A stretch of DNA of 64,000 nucleotides from Syngnathus acus (taxonomy: Eukaryota > Chordata > Actinopteri > Syngnathiformes > Syngnathidae): the NCBI RefSeq assembly GCF_901709675.1, contig NC_051105.1:14518604-14582603 (forward strand), written 5' to 3'. Below the pieces are notes generated by a model. That model ran no database searches. It was not told the DNA's origin and saw only the letters and a list, made by a program, of their open reading frames with translations. The first letter of the stretch is position 1. Each line of letters starts with the position of its first letter. The translations under genes and the position numbers were made by a program. This document shows positions 1 through 10,643 of the stretch, one piece after another.

Positions 1-600
1 CTTGCCGCTGATTGGCTTAACTGGAAGAGCAGTTCTAACCATGCTTTATCCCAGCCTCCCGCAGTCGTGCTATGTGTCCACTTTTCCACTTAGTTCGCGA
101 CAGCAGAATCGGTAGCATCTCTGATTTGCACTTCCTTTTTCCACAAACAAGGCAGGACACCCAAATGCAACGCGGGCTCACACAAAGACATGGAGGGCTG
201 GAATGATGACAGCAGAGCAGGACGACGAGGCAAGCTGACGGGCCGGTCAGAGAGCTCGCGTCGTGCGTCATCTAAGCAGACAGGCATAACAAGCTTTTTA
301 AAGCAGTTTAAAAAGTGTTTAAAGATACAATAAACTGCACCGCGCTGGTCGCATTTTTGTGACAGAGCCGTCGCTGAAATTTAGAAAATATTTTTAAAGT
401 CCTGATGTACTTTCCAAAATTTAAGTGGACCTCAGTGCGCAGGGAGCTTAATTTGGTCTGATCGCGCAACCGCAGCGCACCAGGCGCTCACTGTCGCATT
501 GATTTAAGAGTGTCTGTGTTTTAGGATGGCTTTACTGCTCCCACTTGCTTTCTTTGGAGGCATGATTAGGGGTTAATACAATCCTCAAAGTAACGAAAAT
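1..600. other. No gene recognised
   Basis: I see no coding region with family resemblance here. The short open frames at 35-287 look like chance frames in GC-mixed sequence. The AAAGTGTTTAAA-like runs near 300-330 resemble the tandem repeat that starts at about 790, so part of this stretch may be old copies of it. Confidence 0.4.
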
Positions 601-791
601 ACAATAACAACGAACGGAGTCAGTCGGCATCCGGGCCGCGCCGTCGGGTTTTCTCGGGTCCTCCCGGCTCATCTCGCGAGGTTCGACCTCCGAGTTTTGT
701 TCAACAACCGAAGCAAAAAAATCTTGAAGTTTTTGTTAGAATTTCGATTTGTTCGAGAACCGGGACGTTCGAAAACCGAGGTTTGACTGTA
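600..791. repeat. Dispersed repeat end (CCGAGGTTTGACTGT terminus)
   Basis: The stretch ends with a motif reading GAAAACCGAGGTTTGACTGT, preceded by an AACCG-rich 'cgaaccg/cgagaaccg' series. The same terminus and the same kind of lead-in recur at about 42180-42257, which shows a dispersed repeat rather than unique DNA. I cannot name the family. A second copy with the same end point suggests these are element ends. Confidence 0.45.
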
Positions 792-1072
792 CAATCAAGT
801 GTTCAAGTTATAAAAGTCGTGCGGATGCCCTCACGCTGGGCCGTAGTGGCGCATCAGCCGGCCAGCACAGCAACAGCAGAGCGAAGCCATAACACGTTTA
901 CACTTTAAAATGTTTAAAACGTGTTTAAAAATACAATAAAGTGTTCAAAAATAAAATGATAAAGGTCTTGTGCAGATGCCCTCGCGCTGGTCCGCAGGGG
1001 CGCATCAGCCGGCCAGCACAGCAAGAGCAGAGCGGAGCCGTGACACGTTTACACTTTAAAATGTTTAAAAAG
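790..1072. repeat. Old tandem repeat, about 145-bp unit
   Basis: Two adjacent units share 'GCGGATGCCCTC', 'GCGCATCAGCCGGCCAGCAC' and 'CACGTTTACACTTTAAAATG' in the same order (about 813-925 and 955-1072). Later partial units appear at about 1914, 1997, 2302 and 2387 and, more diverged, at about 2939 and 3119. The array was therefore longer and was later broken up by L2 and SINE insertions. Confidence 0.6.
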
Positions 1073-1850
1073 TAAATAAATAATAATAATAATAATACAT
1101 TTTATTTATATGGCGCCTTTCAAGGCACTCAAGGTAGCCGTACACACATAAAATAGCAAGCACAATTAAAAGAAAAAGAAAAGAGAGTCTATAAGCAAAG
1201 AACATCTGCGGCAGAGTGATAAATTCAGACATATGCCTGCCTAAACAGGTGGGTTTTGAGGTGGGATGTGAACAGGTGGAAGTAGTCAATGTTTCTGATG
1301 TCTGGGGGGAGGGAATTCCAGAGGCGAGGGGCAGAGCAACTGAAGGCTCTGGCCCCCATCGTTGACAGACGAAATGGGGGGACAGTGAGGGTGATAGTGG
1401 AGGCAGACCTGAGAGACCGGGTGGGAATGTTTATGTGGAGAAGGTCTGACAGGTATGGAAGGGTGAGGTTATGGATGGCCTTGAATGTGTGGAGGAGAAT
1501 TTTATAGTCAATGCGCTGTTTTATGGGGAGCCAGAGGAGTTGGTGTAGAACGGGAGTGATGTGATGGTGGACAGGCGTTCCTGTGACGATGCGAGTAGCA
1601 TTCTGGACCAGTTGCAATTTATGGAGGAGTTTGTGGAGGAGACCGACAAGGATGGAGTTGCAATAATCCAGACGGGAGGTGACAAGAGTGGACCAGGATA
1701 GCAGCGCTGTGTGGAGTGAGTGATTTGTGGGGGAGACCGACAAGGATGGAGTTGCAATAATCCAGACGGGAGGTGACAAGAGTGGACCAGGATAGCAGCG
1801 CTGTGTGGAGTGAGTGATGGACGGAGGCGATTAATGTTACGGAGGTGGAA
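1073..1850 (-). mobile_element. L2-clade LINE, 5'-truncated 3' end
   Basis: The minus-strand frame 1225-1779 encodes the carboxyl end of an L2-type reverse transcriptase polyprotein. Recognisable blocks are [24 protein letters not shown], a 'HHITPVLHQLLWLP' block, RSLRS, and a closing APRLWNSLPPDIRN then HLKTHLF. The 3' end is followed by a short UTR and an (ATT)n tail (1073-1097 on plus), usual for fish L2. A segment of about 100 bp (1639-1728) is repeated at 1730-1817 and again at 2114-2207, so the upstream edge is rearranged. The fragment has no palm motifs and cannot be active. L2 assignment is from motif resemblance. Confidence 0.8.
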
Positions 1851-2427
1851 AAGTGTTTAAAATACAATAACATATTTAAAAGTACAATAGAATGTTTAAA
1901 AATAAAATTATAAAAGTCTTGTGCGGATGCCCTCTCGCTGGGCTGCACGCAAGAGCAGAGAGGAGCCTGACACGTTTACACTTCATAAAAGGTTTATAAA
2001 AGTCTTGTGCGGACATTGTAGCAATATATTTATTCTTATTTATCTTCTTATTTACTGAAATAAATAAGAATGTTTCTTAAAGTCAGTTTGACTTTAAAAT
2101 TTTTACAAAAGTGTGTGGGGGAGACCGACAAGGATGGAGTTGCAATAATCCAGACGGGAGGTGACAAGAGTGGACCAGGATAGCAGCGCTGTGTGGAGTG
2201 AGTGATGGACGGAGGCGATTAATGTTACGGAGGTGGAAAAGTGTTTAAAATACAATAACATATTTAAAAGTACAATAGAGTGTTTAAAAATAAAATTATA
2301 AAAGTCTTGTGCGGATGCCCTCTTGCTGGGCTGCACGCAAGAGCAGAGAGGAGCCTGACACGTTTACACTTCATAAAAGGTTCATAAAAGTCTTGTGCGG
2401 ACATTGTAGCAATTTATTTATTCTTAT
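1850..2427. repeat. Tandem repeat remnants plus a third L2 piece
   Basis: Two units of about 385 bp each combine a roughly 120-bp L2 piece (1728-1850, 2113-2238) with an AT-rich tail containing 'AAAGTCTTGTGCGGATGCCC' and 'CACGTTTACACTTCATAAAA'. This shows that the L2 fragment was itself caught in local tandem amplification. No gene is present. Copy B has the same at 11120-11697. Confidence 0.65.
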
Positions 2428-2800
2428 TTATCTTCTTCCATCCATCCATTTTCTGAAACGCTTAGTCCCCACGGGGGTCGCGGGAGTGCTGGAGCCTATC
2501 CCAGCCGTCATTGGGCAGTAGGCGAGGGACACCCTGAACCGGTTGCCAGCCAATCGCAGGGCACAGAGAGACAAACAACCATTTGCACTCGCACTCACAC
2601 CTAGGGACAATTTGGAGTCTTCAATCGGCCTACCAAGCATGTTTTTGGGATGTGGGAGGAAACCGGAGTGCCCGGAGAAAACCCACGCGGGCCCGGGGAG
2701 AACATGCAAACTCCACACAGGGAGGGCCGGAGGTGGAATCGAACCCGCACCCTCCTAACTGTGAGACGGACGTGCTACCCAGTGCGCCACCGAGCCGCCT
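2428..2800 (-). mobile_element. V-SINE (tRNA-derived), near full length
   Basis: Read on the minus strand, the element begins with a tRNA-like head that includes a B-box match (GGTTCGATTCC) close to 2745. It then has the conserved vertebrate SINE core (around 'GGAGTTTGCATGTTCTCCCC' and 'GGGTTTTCTCCGGGCACTCC') and ends in an ATGGATGG tail next to 2428. This order (tRNA head, conserved central domain, LINE2-like 3' end) is that of V-SINEs. The frames across it are not genes. Superfamily assignment is confident; the family name is not. Confidence 0.8.
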
Positions 2801-3240
2801 TATTTATCTTCTTATTTACTGAAATAAATAAGAATGTTTCTTAAAGTCAGTTTGACTTTAAAATTTTTACAAAAGTGTTTAAAAATACAAAAAAGTGTTT
2901 AAAAAAAAAAAGTCTGTAAAACTACCATAAAGGTTCCTAAAAGTCTTGTGTGGATATTGTAACAATATATTTACTCTTATTTATTTTCTTATTTATTTAA
3001 ATAAATAAGAATGTTTCTGAAAATTAGTTTGACTTTAAAATGTTTACTAAAGTGTTTAAAAATACAAAAAATATTTGAAAAGTACAATACAGTGTTTGAA
3101 AAATCAATAAAAGTTCATAAAAGTCTTTTGTGGATATTGTAACAATATTATATATAATATATACGTATATCTACATCACAGATTTTCACCTATAGTGGGT
3201 GGAACCAATTATCCGCAATAGACGGATAACTTGAGGTTTT
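2800..3240. repeat. AT-rich repeated sequence, no gene
   Basis: It contains diverged units with 'GTTTGACTTTAAAAT', 'AAAGTGTTTAAAAATAC' and 'TTGTGTGGATATTGTAACAA', continuing the older tandem repeat on both sides of the V-SINE. A short TATA/ATAT run lies near 3150-3170. I see no coding potential. Confidence 0.5.
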
Positions 3241-3249
3241 CCATCAGGC

Positions 3250-3806
3250 ATGGCATGACAGCCTCCTGAAATATAAAGATGCGCTTATCTTACCAAAAAC
3301 TAATTATTTCTTGCAAGTTATTAATCTCAATAAAAACAATCCTAAATACTTATTTGATACAGTGGCAAAGCTAACACTACGCCAGCTGACCTCCGATAGC
3401 TCCTTCCACTCGAGTTCATGAAATTTTTCGCTCGAAAGATTGAATCCATTAAAGATGAGATCAAGATGACCATTCAAATCGCTCAGTCGAGACCGCCGAC
3501 TACCGGCGCTGACGATCATGCAATAACCCTCTCACATTTTAAAAGCGTGTCCCTTGAAAGGCGTACACAATTGGTTAGTGCGGCTAAACAAACAACATGT
3601 TTACTCGACCCGCTTCCAGCCAAACTATAGGACCGTCCGTCTTAAATATAATTAATCTGTCTGTCTCCTCTGGGATAGTGCCAACAGCTTTTAAAACCGC
3701 TATCATTAAACCGCTACTTAAGCGACCAAATCTCGACCCGGACTGTCTCAGTAATTATAGGCCAGTTTCAAATCTCCCATTCATAGCAAAACTTCTTGAA
3801 AAAGTA
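3250..3806 (+). pseudogene. L2-clade LINE ORF2, pre-RT region (copy A)
   Basis: The plus strand encodes, across at least two frames, the linker between endonuclease and reverse transcriptase and the RT amino end. Blocks seen are NPKYLFDTVAKLT, then TTCLLDPLPAKL, then VLNIINLSVSSGIVPTAFKT, then NYRPVSNLPFIAKLLEKV. The frame stops at 3806 because a DNA element is inserted at a TA. The continuing RT sequence is found at 22222 (beyond copy B), where the next residues expected in this family follow directly. It has frameshifts and a stop, so it is dead. Confidence 0.82.
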
Positions 3807-4358
3807 CCGTAATTTTCGGACTATAAGTCGCATCAGCCATAAAATGCCCAAAAATGTGAAAAAAAACATATATAAGTTGCTCCGGAGTATAAGTCGCATT
3901 TTGGGGGGCAATGTATAAGACAAAATCCAACACCAAGAACAGTCATGAACGAGCAACAACAGGCTAAACGATAGGTATGCTAACGTGACATAAACACAAA
4001 CGAAGAGCCCTGACGTAAAATTATTATTATTATTTAGTTATTCAAAAAACTATTACATAAATAACACGTTAATAAAACCATCTGTGTCACTCCAATTCAT
4101 TAAATCCATGGATCGTCCTTTGTCAACAATGCGTGTGCGCCGCTGACGGCGCTTGCACTTCAAAATATTCCACAGGCCCATATAACGATATATATAAATT
4201 ATATATCAAATAACTATTATATAAGCAATAATGTTATCAAACCATCTGTGTCACTCCAAATCATTAAATCCATCGATCGTCCTTTGTCAACAATGGGTGC
4301 GCGCACCTGACGGCGCTTGCACTTCAAAATATTCCACAGGCCCATATAACAATATATA
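3807..4358 (+). mobile_element. TA-flanked DNA element, left end (copy A)
   Basis: The left terminus reads CCGTAATTTTCGGACTATAA and sits directly after a TA in the L2 frame. A stretch with 'CATTAAATCCAT(G/C)GATCG' and 'CACTTCAAAATATTCCACAG' occurs twice (about 4080-4180 and 4240-4345), an internal direct repeat. The right end of this element in copy A was lost to the tandem duplication; the intact pair is seen in copy B (13077-22219). TA target use fits the Tc1/mariner group of non-autonomous elements, but I see no transposase of its own. Confidence 0.7.
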
Positions 4359-4490
4359 CCGTTTTTTTTCATGTATAATGCGCCCCCATGTATAATACGC
4401 ACCCTAAAAATGGCATGTCAATGCTGGAAAAAAGCCTGTACCCATGTATAATACGCACCCAAATTTTGACTATTTCTTTTTTTTTTTTTT

Positions 4491-4640
4491 AAGTCCCAAT
4501 GATCGTCACACACGCATCTGGGTGTGGTGAAATTTGTCCTCTGCATTTGACCCATCCCCGTGTGATTTTGATCCATCCCCTGGGGGAGAGGGGAGCAGTG
4601 AGCAGCAGCGGCGCCGCGCTCGGGAATCATTTGGTGATAA
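4491..4640 (-). mobile_element. tRNA-derived SINE, 3' part (split by the LINE)
   Basis: On the minus strand this is the tail half of the fish SINE seen complete at 22595-22954. It carries 'GAGGACAAATTTCACCACAC' and ends in 'GATCATTGGGACTT' next to a T run. The sequence breaks at 'GGTGAT' (about 4640) and resumes with 'CTAACCCCCCAATTCC' at about 8269. The complete copy reads across exactly this join, so the LINE at 4641-8268 was inserted into the SINE. Confidence 0.8.
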
Positions 4641-5065
4641 GATAAGAGGAACTTTATTAATCTCACGTGTGAGAAACTGCATGTAACAACAGCTCGATTT
4701 ACAGGAAGGTACAAGTTGGGGGATAAAGGTGCAAAAAGAGACTTCAGGACCGTAGTCTTCCGGTATAATAAATAGAATACAATATAAAAAAAGAAATATG
4801 GAAAAATAACAGCAATTGTAGTAAAACTAAAAATATGAGCTATGAATATTTACAGAAAGAAGATAAAATAGTGGTAAAGTGTCGTAAAGTGTATGAAGTG
4901 TATGGAGTTTAGCAATGCTAATTACAAAGAGAAATATTGCACGGGTTATAGAAGTGAAATAGATCTATGCATTGTGTGGCAGAGAATATTGCACATTGGG
5001 CTTAAATTGCACATTGGGGTTAAGAATTGCACGTTACGGGGAAAGTATTGCACAGAAGGATGTGT

Positions 5066-7150
5066 TTACAGGTTGTCATTGTACAGCCTGATTGCGGTGG
5101 GGATGAAGGAGCTGCGATAGCGTTCCTTCTTACACGGGGGGAGTCTGAGTCTCTGACTGAAGGAGCTGCTCAAGTTCTCCAAAGTCAGATGCAGTGGGTG
5201 AGAGGGGTTGTTCCTGATGGATGCTAGCCTGGCTAGCACCCTCCTCTCGCCCACCTCCTCAACAGTGTCAAGAGGGCAGCCCACCACAGAGCTGGCCCTC
5301 TTAACCAGTTTGTTGAGCCTCTTCCTATCCCTCTCTGTGCTGCTCGGAGCCCAACAGACCACAGCGTAGAGGATGGCAGAGGCTACCACTGAGTCATAAA
5401 AGGTTTTTAACAGAGGCCTGCTCACTCCAAAGGAGTTGAGTCTCCTCAGGAGGTGGAGGCGACTCTGTCCTTTCTTGTAGACGGCGTTCATGTGATCAGT
5501 CCAGTTCAGTTTATTGTTGAGGTGAACACCCAGGTACCTAAAACTGTCCACGACCTCAATGTCCCGACCCTGGATGTTCACCGGTGAGTGGGGAGGTGCT
5601 CCTCTCCTAAAGTCAATCACCAGCTCCTTCGTCTTACTGGTGTTCAAGCACAGGTGATTGTGATCACACCAGTCCACAAAGGCGCTGATGGCCGACAGGT
5701 ACTCCAGCTCGCCCCCCTTAGACATACAGCCAACAATAGCTGAGTCATCGGAGAACTTCTGGAGATAGCAGATATCAGTGTTATACGTGAAGTCCGAGGT
5801 GTACAGTGTGAAAAGGAATGGAGACAGGACTGTGCCCTGAGGTGCTCCAGTGCTGCAGACTACCACCTCTGATCGGCAGCCATGCAGTTGCACGTACTGG
5901 GGCCGGTTAGTGAGGTAGTCAATGGTCCAGTCAGTGAGGTGATGGTCCACTCCAGTGTCTAGCATCTTCACTCGTAGCAGGGCCGGCGAGATGGTATTGA
6001 AGGCACTGGAGAAGTCAAAGAACATGACCCTCACAGCGCTGCCGGCGGACTCCAGGTGGGTGAGCGTCCGCTGCAGCAGGTAGATGACGGCGTCTTCCAC
6101 CCCAGTGCCGATCTTGTAGGCAAACTGCAGCGGATCCAGAGTGGGGCTCACCACGGAGCAGAGGTGGCTGAGAACCAGGCGTTCCGTCACCTTCATGATG
6201 TGGGAAGTGAGGGCGATGGGTCTGAAGTGGGCCGGTTCCTTGGCGCGCGGTGTTTTGGGAACTGGGACGATGGAGGATGTCTTCCATGCGCTGGGCACCT
6301 TCGCCAGGCTGAGGCTCAGGTTGAGCAGGTGGCACAGAACATGGCAGAGATCATCAGCACATGTCCGTAGCAGCCTGGGGGAGATGCCATCCGGTCCCGG
6401 GGCCTTTCTCTGTTTCAGCTTCCCCAGCTCTCTCCTCACCTGAGCAGGAGTGAAGGAGAGGGGAGGGGGCTGAGATGAGGTTGAAGGCCGTGGTGAGTCA
6501 TTGAGAGAGATGAGTGATTGTCCATGTGGTGGGCGGGAGGGTGTTAAGTGGCCATGAAGCAGGGGGGAGTGGGTTGATTGTCCATGAGGCAGGCGGGGGG
6601 GTGGATCCAGGTATCCAGGCAGTGGGAGGCTGGGGGGGGCAGCGGACAGGGGGGTGAGAGGGAGTGGGGACAGGCCAAACCGGTTGAAGTGCTGGTTAAG
6701 CTCATCCGCCCAGCGTTGATCCCCGTCAATGCTGCCACTCGCTCTCCGTCCAGAACCAGACATAGTCCTCAGGCCACGCCACACATCCCGCACGTTCCTC
6801 TGTGCGAGTTCCTCCTCCATCCTCCTGGCGTACTCCCGCTTTGCTTCGCGGATCGTCCTCTGGAGCAGATGCTGCAGCCTCTTCTGCTCCTCTCTGTCCC
6901 CGCGTCTAAAAGCCCACCACTTCTTGTTGATAAGGGCTTTCAGATGCGGGGTCATCCAGGGGTGGTTATTTGAGTAGCAACACACCCTCTTAGTAGGTAT
7001 TGTGCTCTCAACGCAAAAATTAATGTAATCCGTGATGCAGTCAGTGAGGGCGTCGATGTCCTCGCCATGATCACTGTAGAAAACTTCCCAGTCGGTAGAC
7101 TCAAGGCAGCTTCTCAGATGTTCAATGGCTTCCTCGCTCCACACCCTCAC
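5066..7150 (-). pseudogene. Rex1-like LINE reverse transcriptase frame (694 codons, copy A)
   Basis: The product would copy element RNA into DNA at a nicked target. In order: a linker rich in basic residues (NHPWMTPHLKAL, about residue 65), a proline-rich insert (about 170-225), RT fingers with KAPGPDGISP (about 245), palm A with [10 protein letters not shown] (about 380), GAPQGTVLSP (about 435), palm C written FSDDS rather than the usual YADD (about 470), ELVIDFRRG, a thumb with FRYLGVHLN, and the conserved WAPSS...CPLDTVEEV tail. It has no internal stop over 694 codons. The upstream endonuclease is in another frame, so the ancestral single ORF is broken. The listed start is only the first start-like codon (GTG) after that break. 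Confidence 0.85.
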
Positions 7151-7155
7151 TTCCT

Positions 7156-8220
7156 TTACCTGCCTCTTCTCACCTTGGGTGAGTATTGGGAGGTGAGTAG
7201 TACCAGGTTGTGATCCGAGCGGCCCAGTGGGGGGAGGGCAGACGCTGTGAATGCTCCCTCAGCATTGCAATAGAAGTGGTCCAGTATCTTATTGTCCCTG
7301 GTAGCACAGTTTACGTACTGAGTGAAGGTGGGCAACGTGGAAGACAGAGAGGCATGATTGAAATCACCGGTAATGGCAATGAAGGCCCGTGGATGGTCTG
7401 TCTGCAGCTTGCACACGGCGCTGTGAATGACGTCACGCGCACGCGCCGCATTTGCAGACGGGGGAATGTAGACACACACCAGAATAATATGTCCAAATTC
7501 CCTCGGGAGGTAGTAAGGTCTCATGCTTATAGTCAGAAACTCGATGTCCTCGGAGCAGTGTTTCTCTCTGACGTAAACATGGGACTGCTTGCACCACGCT
7601 TCATTTATGTAAACCGCGATTCCACCGCCTCTCGTCTTACCGGTCTGAGCTGCACTCCTATCCGCTCTCTCCAGTCTGAACCCGGGTAGAGAAACAGCGG
7701 AGTCCGGGATGGTGTCAGTCAGCCACGATTCAGAAAAACACAGCAGACTCGCGTCCCTGTATAGTCCGTAGAATCGTGTCAGAGCCGCGAGTTCATCCAT
7801 CTTCCCGTGTAGCGAGCGGACATTTCCCGTTACAACGGTCGGTAAACACGGCTGCTTTTTCCTCTTTCCCGATCCTCTACAGCCTCTCCTCCGTCTTCTT
7901 AGTTCCTCCGGAACCTTAGGTTTCGTGGCGAAGTAGTAGGATCTGGGTCGTGCGGCAAGCAGCTGGTCTCGGCTGTAAACAATGAGACTCGCGGCGACTC
8001 CACTGAATGCACCACCACGCGCCGGTTGAAAAAGTAACGAGAAAAGGAGGACTACGGCCAAAAAAGCTCCCGAACTAGGTTTAACATGTGCAGGCTTGCA
8101 CAAAGTTCCCCCTAGTAGAGAGAAAAACTTAGAAAGAAAACTAGAAATAATAAATAAGAGTGAAAAAGGGAGGAAAGAAGGGAGAGCTGTTGCAACAGGC
8201 TGCACGCAGGGCGGCGCCAT
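7156..8220 (-). pseudogene. Rex1-like LINE endonuclease frame (354 codons, copy A)
   Basis: An apurinic/apyrimidinic-type endonuclease that nicks target DNA for reverse transcription. After a hydrophobic leader of doubtful meaning (about 1-75) come a basic stretch (RRRRRGCRGSGKRKK), then GNVRSLHGKMDEL, SESWLTDTIPDS, CVYIPPS, GDFNHASL, LDHFYCN and LGRSDHNLV. These are the catalytic and binding blocks of the APE family, with the GDFN aspartate/asparagine pair and the SDH histidine kept. The frame closes at 7156 after SPKVRRGR, while the RT frame is open upstream in another phase (QVKEV), so a one-base change joins or separates them. Confidence 0.83.
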
Positions 8221-8268
8221 CTTGGATCAAGCCGAATATCCAGCCGAGCTTTATCACTGCGCATGCAG

Positions 8269-8372
8269 AAATTCTAACCCCCCAATTCCAACCCTTAATG
8301 CTGAGTGCCAAGCAGGGAGGCAATGGGTCCCATTTTTATAGTCTTTGGTATGGTCTTAACTAGGCTGGATGT
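8269..8372 (-). mobile_element. tRNA-derived SINE, middle part (split by the LINE)
   Basis: It resumes the SINE broken at 4640, with 'CTAACCCCCCAATTCC' and 'GTGCCAAGCAGGGAGGCAAT', and matches the complete copy at 22800-22880. It stops before the tRNA-like head, so the SINE had already lost its 5' end. The next 30 bp are unplaced. Confidence 0.75.
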
Positions 8373-8406
8373 ATTTTTTTTGTTGGCGTTGATTTCTCCG
8401 ACTGCC

Positions 8407-8692
8407 GTAGGCGGGGGACACCCTGAACCGGTTGCCAGCCGATCGCAGGGCACACAGAGACAAACAACCATTTGCACTCGCACTCACACCTAGGGACAAT
8501 TTGGAGTCTTCAATCGGCCTACCAAGCATGTTTTTGGGATGTGGGAGGAAACCGGAGTGCCCGGAGAAAACCCACGCGGGCCCGGGGAGAACATGCAAAC
8601 TCCACACAGGGAGGGCCGGAGGTGGAATCGAACCCGCACCCTCCTAACTGTGAGGCGGACGTGCTACCCAGTGCGCCACCGTGCCGACCACC
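8407..8692 (-). mobile_element. V-SINE fragment
   Basis: Same family as 2428-2800: the tRNA-like head with the GGTTCGATTCC B box (near 8630), the core and part of the 3' end are present, but the ATGG tail is missing. It differs from the 2428 copy at scattered bases, so it is an independent insertion and not a local copy. Confidence 0.75.
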
Positions 8693-9518
8693 GCGATCAG
8701 TTAGGTTAAAATGAAAAGAGAGGAAAGTGACGTGCGGACATGTGAAAAAGGCGGCTCTGTATGGGAGAGAAGTTGAAGAGGAATAAAAACACCCTTGGAA
8801 ACCAAAACTTGCCCCTCGTCGTGACTCGGAGCCGCAACAAATGTTTAAGATTTGTGTAGGGTACATTGTGACAGCAAACGAGCAGGTGATCGAGCAAGCG
8901 TCTGATACGAGAGCATTGCGTTCGTATGGAGCGTGTTTGAAGTGAACAGCAGAGATGAAAGGAAGAAGGCAAAGTGTTGTGAAATAAAATATTACCTGTA
9001 ATACGTATTTTGTTATTTGCTGATTGTATGTATTAAACTATCACATTCATTGTCAGTCAAGAAGAGAAGAGGACTATTCGCATCGGATCCATAGTGCGCA
9101 TGCGCAGTGATACTGCCTCCGTATGACGTCCAGTCCGCGATGGAGATTAAAAAACAAACAATATTTGACAATAACACAGGTTTCTGTTCCTGTCTTTGGT
9201 AATGTCCCCCTGTCTTTTTGTTCCACGTCTTTGTCGGTCAGTCCTGTTGTTGGTTTTGTTAGAGAGTTATGTTAGTTTACCAAGTCTGTGTTTTGAGTTC
9301 CTCCAATGAACCCTGGTTCAAGCTGCACTTGGTCGCCCTCTTCCTTTCCACACTCCATCCGTGACAAGATTTTCTTCAAAAATTGTTGTACCATGATTTT
9401 CTTCAAAGAAAAAAAAAAAAAAAATGTAAAAAAAATTGTACCAATGTATAATGCGCCCCCCGGATTTTAGGACAATAAATTAGTTAAATTTTGCGCATTA
9501 TACATGGAAAAAAAACGG
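8693..9518. other. Interior of the GCGCATTAT element, no gene
   Basis: I see no protein resemblance. Parts match, in inverse orientation, the element at 38600-39020 (around 'CATACGAA...CTCCATACG' and 'AATATTTTATTTCACAACAC'), so it is element interior. The two length differences between the tandem copies lie here, in A runs near 9380 and 9510. A TGCGCATGCGCAGT stretch near 9098 is also element sequence. Confidence 0.5.
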
Positions 9519-9655
9519 TCAATTAGATATCAAATAAGTATTATATAAGCCAGTGGTGGCCAACCCGCGGCTCTTTGGCTGGTTCCATGCGACTCTTTTA
9601 CGTTCATATCAACATTTGTGTTTATTTTTTGTGCGTATTTGCTTCGCTTGAGTTC

Positions 9656-10026
9656 TGTCACGGATGGAGTGTAGAAATGGAGCAGGGCGACCAAGTGCAG
9701 CTTGGACCAGGCTTTATTGCAGCAAACTCAAAAGACAGACTCGGCAAACCGACGTGGCTCAACATCAAAACTAACAGGACTGACCGACAAAAACGTGAAA
9801 CAAAAGACAGGAACCAAACAACCTCGTGGCAGTGACACATGCATTGTCCACAATGCTCCGACATCGAGTGGCACACAAACAGAACTTAAATACAACACAG
9901 GCAACAAGAGGCAGGTGAGTGTGATTACACTAATCAAGGGCACACAGGAAGGGAGGGGCGAGCACACAGACACACAGAAACGATGACAACCTATACACAT
10001 CACAAAACTGGGGACGAGACATGACA
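9656..10026 (-). repeat. LTR (copy A)
   Basis: A 371-bp LTR bounded by TGTCA...TGACA, identical in structure to 18924-19294. Its partner LTR is absent in copy A because the duplication breakpoint falls inside the element. Confidence 0.8.
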
Positions 10027-10159
10027 GAACCCCCCCCACAGGGGACGGCTCTCGACGTCCCAAAAACCCAACCCCCCACGGCGGCACGCGGGGGGGCGGG
10101 GGGTTAGCGCATCAGTCCAGACGACCCTACTGGTCTCTAGAACAGCCTGGACCACGCAC

Positions 10160-10643
10160 GACGGCGACTGGGGTAACAACCGCACTCGGCGGCGACTTGG
10201 GGCACAGAACCGCACTCGGGCGGCGACTTGGGGCACAGAACCGCACTCGGGTGGCGACTTGGGGAACCGAATCGCACCGCACTCGGGCGGCGACTTGGGA
10301 AACCGCACCGCACTCGGGCGACGACTTGGGGAACCGATCCGCACCGCACTCGGGCGGCGACGAGGGGAACCGATCCGCACCGCACTCGGGCGGCGACTTG
10401 GGAAACAGAACCGCACCGCACTCGGGCGGCGACTTGGGGAACCGAACCGCACCGCACTCGGGCGGCGACTTGGGGAACCGAACCGCACTCGGGCGGCGAC
10501 GAGGGGAACCGAACCGCACTCGGGCTGCGACAAGGGGAACCGAACCGCACTCGGGCGGCTACACACACAAACCCGCACTCGGGCGGCTACTCATACAAAC
10601 CCGCACTCGGGCGGTCACTCACACAAACCCGCACTCGGGCGGA
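10160..10643. repeat. GC-rich minisatellite inside the LTR element (copy A)
   Basis: About 15 units of roughly 24-36 bp built on 'CGCACTCGGGCGGCGACTTG'. Because most units are multiples of three and lack stops, several frames on both strands stay open, which produces proline/arginine-rich or glycine/arginine-rich pseudo-proteins. I treat none of these frames as genes. Confidence 0.85.

Larger units (their letters stand above)
4641..8268 (-). mobile_element. Rex1-like non-LTR retrotransposon (LINE), nearly full length
   Basis: A complete-looking 3.6-kb LINE in the minus orientation: 5' end at about 8268, endonuclease frame 7156-8220, RT frame 5066-7150, and a 3' UTR of about 420 bp ending in a GATAAGATAAGA-type tail. 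Both edges are fixed by the SINE it interrupts. It has EN plus RT and no separate ORF1, as in Rex1/CR1-related fish elements. The sole obvious coding break is a frame change between the two frames near 7160, so it was intact until recently. Clade name is by resemblance. Confidence 0.82.
4359..9518 (+). mobile_element. DNA element with GCGCATTATACATG ends, nested (copy A)
   Basis: The left end is CCGTTTTTTTTCATGTATAA followed by a TGCGC block; the right end near 9518 is its inverted complement (GCGCATTATACATGG then an A run and CGG). It sits inside the CCGTAATTTTCGG element. Its own interior holds a SINE, a Rex1-like LINE and a V-SINE piece, which account for most of its length. A related, inverted copy without those insertions is at about 38600-39020. 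No transposase is visible. Confidence 0.65.

Noticed and set aside
2700-2800. tRNA-like segments with B-box matches (also at 8630, 11970-12070, 17900 and 22888-22954)
   Set aside because: Each is the head of a SINE followed by SINE body and tail; none can be folded by eye into a complete cloverleaf, so no tRNA gene is called.
10160-10643. Regular array that resembles a CRISPR repeat layout
   Set aside because: There are no unique spacers, units vary in length, it is in a vertebrate genome and lies between LTRs.
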